Shown piece after piece: positions 5,875-7,452 of a DNA stretch of 7,452 nucleotides. The stretch spans positions 1-7,452 of the forward strand of contig DQGV01000015.1 of the NCBI GenBank assembly GCA_003524705.1, given 5' to 3'. A model generated the notes under the pieces. That model saw only the letters and a program-made list of their open reading frames with translations, searched no databases and had not been told where the DNA came from. The position numbers were made by a program, and so were the translations under genes. The stretch comes from Anaerolineae bacterium. GTDB lineage: Bacteria > Chloroflexota > Anaerolineae > Anaerolineales > Villigracilaceae. Position 1 is the first letter of the stretch. Every line of letters starts with the position of its first letter.

Positions 5875-7452
5875 TTATTGCTTCTTCGCTATCTTTTGTT
5901 TTGCCAAATCTAAACTGCGTAACAAACGCGTAAACTGCATCGTTTGTTCTTGATACATTTTAATATTCATACCGCCTTGTGTTTCATCATCTTCTTGCAT
6001 AAAACGCAATTGATTCACATTCGATGTTGCATGTGTCCTGCGTAAATCCAATAATCTGTTTAACAAATCTTCTAACAACCTGTCATCATACGTTTTATCA
6101 ATCTTTTCTGTTTGATTTAATAAATCGTTTGTCAATGTGGTTAATGTTTCAGGTAAATGTGCATTCAAATAATTTTGATGTTCTTTTTCATCTTGCTCCA
6201 CAGCCAAACGCAACACACCAAACAACAATTGATGGTCGGTATATTCAAAATCTTCCACAGCCAACGGGCTCAAACCAAACTCTTCCAACTTTCTATCTAA
6301 GCGATACACCAACTCAGGTCTTTTCAACAACATGCTTAAACAATATGTTTCCACTTTCAATCTTGGATTAACCGCCGCAACAGTGGATTCAACTTTTACG
6401 CTTGAATCTTCGCCGCGCGGCTTGCGCCTCATTGCTTGAGGTCGAGTTGTTGTGCCCGCTAAAGCAGATTCATTCACCTTCAACATTCTCGCCAACGCCT
6501 GACGGTATGTATCGCGTTCTAATGGATTGCCAATATCATCAATCAACGGGAGCACTTGCGCCGCAATTTGATTCTTAACCTTCGGGTCATTTAAGTTTTG
6601 ACCAACCGCCAAAGAATCCATCACATGTGTGACGACTGGTTTGGCATTTTCAATTAACGTTTTCCATTCTTCTTTATTTCGTGCCACGATTTCATCAGGG
6701 TCTAAATCATCGGGAATAGATGCGACGCGTAAATCTGCTTGCAAACGTGATTCGTTTCTTAATAATCCACGCGCATCAAAAGCGAGTTCACCTTCTTTAT
6801 CCATAGCAGAACGCGCGGCATCGAGTCCGCGTAATACTGCTTTTTGACCTGCTACATCAGGGTCAAGAGCTAAGACGATTCGTCTCGTATATTTTTTCAG
6901 CAAACGTAATTGGTCTTCAGTTAACGCTGTTCCCATCGGCGAGACAACATTTTCATAGCCTGCTTGATGCAATGCAATCACATCTAAATAGCCTTCAACA
7001 ATCACGGCTTGGTCTGCGACTCGTATAGGCTTGCGAGCTCTATCAAGTCCATAGAGCAGGCGTCCCTTAGAGAAAAGAGGCGTTTCAGGTGAGTTGAGAA
7101 ATTTTGGAATATCGTCAGGGTCAACAATACGTGCACCGAATCCCGTCATGCGACCTTGTTCATCCCGAATCGGAATCATGATTCTGTTTCTGAAACGGTC
7201 AAATATTTTTCCATCTTCGCGTTCTGATAACATGCCTGAATTAACTAAATCTTGTTCGGAATAACCTTTAGCGGTGAAATGTTTTAGAAAATTATCATAA
7301 CCTGCGGGAGCATACCCCAAGCCGAACGTTTCAATAGTGGATTCAGTTAATCCGCGTTTGTCTTTTAAGTAGTTGAAAATATTTTTGTTATTGAATAAAT
7401 GAGTGCGATAATAAATAATCGCATCTTCTAAAATTTTTCGTAAATTTTCGTA
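5875..7452 (-). CDS. dnaG: DNA primase DnaG, 5'-truncated by the window
   Basis: Primase that makes the short RNA primers used by DNA polymerase III and is recruited by the replicative helicase. The frame is open to the right edge, giving 525 visible residues; the zinc-binding domain and the first part of the catalytic domain (roughly 110-130 residues) are missing. Numbering from the codon at 7452: the polymerase-domain segment includes YLKDKRGLTESTIETFGLGY (~28-47) and DRFRNRIMIPIRD (85-97). The TOPRIM domain (~145-225) has VEGYLDV with catalytic E153 and LDPDVAG with metal-binding D197 and D199. PDDLDPDE (247-254) follows, preceded by a short insert (~218-246). A polar linker (~332-364) leads to a helical C-terminal domain (365-525), where helicase binding is expected. 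The same-direction rpoD is 127 bp downstream. The TTG at 7320 is not the start, because homologous sequence continues upstream of it. Confidence 0.97.
   Translation of the reverse strand, partial: YENLRKILEDAIIYYRTHLFNNKNIFNYLKDKRGLTESTIETFGLGYAPAGYDNFLKHFTAKGYSEQDLVNSGMLSEREDGKIFDRFRNRIMIPIRDEQGRMTGFGARIVDPDDIPKFLNSPETPLFSKGRLLYGLDRARKPIRVADQAVIVEGYLDVIALHQAGYENVVSPMGTALTEDQLRLLKKYTRRIVLALDPDVAGQKAVLRGLDAARSAMDKEGELAFDARGLLRNESRLQADLRVASIPDDLDPDEIVARNKEEWKTLIENAKPVVTHVMDSLAVGQNLNDPKVKNQIAAQVLPLIDDIGNPLERDTYRQALARMLKVNESALAGTTTRPQAMRRKPRGEDSSVKVESTVAAVNPRLKVETYCLSMLLKRPELVYRLDRKLEEFGLSPLAVEDFEYTDHQLLFGVLRLAVEQDEKEHQNYLNAHLPETLTTLTNDLLNQTEKIDKTYDDRLLEDLLNRLLDLRRTHATSNVNQLRFMQEDDETQGGMNIKMYQEQTMQFTRLLRSLDLAKQKIAKKQ

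Noticed and set aside
7318..7320. TTG at 7320 as the dnaG start
   Set aside because: The frame continues upstream to 7452 with primase-like sequence (for example YLKDKRGLTESTIETFG), so this is an internal Leu.
1..7452. An undescribed defence, mobile or secretion system
   Set aside because: Every sizeable frame is a recognisable housekeeping gene or a GNAT enzyme, with no integrase, transposase, toxin, repeat array or unexplained gap above 130 bp.

Overview
The window carries four genes from the core replication and transcription machinery plus one small enzyme gene. No virus, plasmid, transposon, CRISPR or RNA gene is visible. By eye the DNA is moderately AT-rich (GC roughly low 40s %). Three features suggest a bacterium of the Chloroflexota, probably an Anaerolineae-like lineage: the form of the DnaE catalytic motifs, a primary sigma factor with an extra block between regions 1.2 and 2.1 and another before region 3.2, and a DnaG with a small insert after its TOPRIM motifs. 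This placement rests on remembered family resemblance, not on a search.

Layout, left to right. Bases 1-3678 (+) hold most of dnaE, the replicative DNA polymerase III alpha subunit; its first ~70-85 codons lie off the left edge. A 56-bp gap follows, filled largely by a near-perfect 33-bp palindrome (3689-3721). Bases 3735-4178 (+) encode a GNAT-family N-acetyltransferase of unknown substrate. Nine bases later, convergently, lies the primary sigma factor gene rpoD (4188-5747, -). Its upstream gap of 127 bp (5748-5874) carries promoter-like hexamers and a weak hairpin. dnaG, the replicative primase, occupies 5875-7452 (-); its start and zinc-binding domain are off the right edge.

dnaG and rpoD run in the same direction, primase first, as in the macromolecular-synthesis operon (rpsU-dnaG-rpoD) of E. 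coli. Facing them is the polymerase that extends the primers DnaG makes. The region therefore joins primer synthesis, primer extension and general transcription initiation. The promoter-like sequence in front of rpoD suggests the sigma factor can also be transcribed apart from the primase.

All reading frames are intact as far as the window shows. This is an ordinary housekeeping locus and I found no undescribed multi-gene system. The points most worth a second look are small: the palindrome that contains the best ribosome-binding sequence for the acetyltransferase, the inserts in RpoD, an altered residue in the sigma -10 recognition helix, and the long repeat-bearing linker in DnaE.
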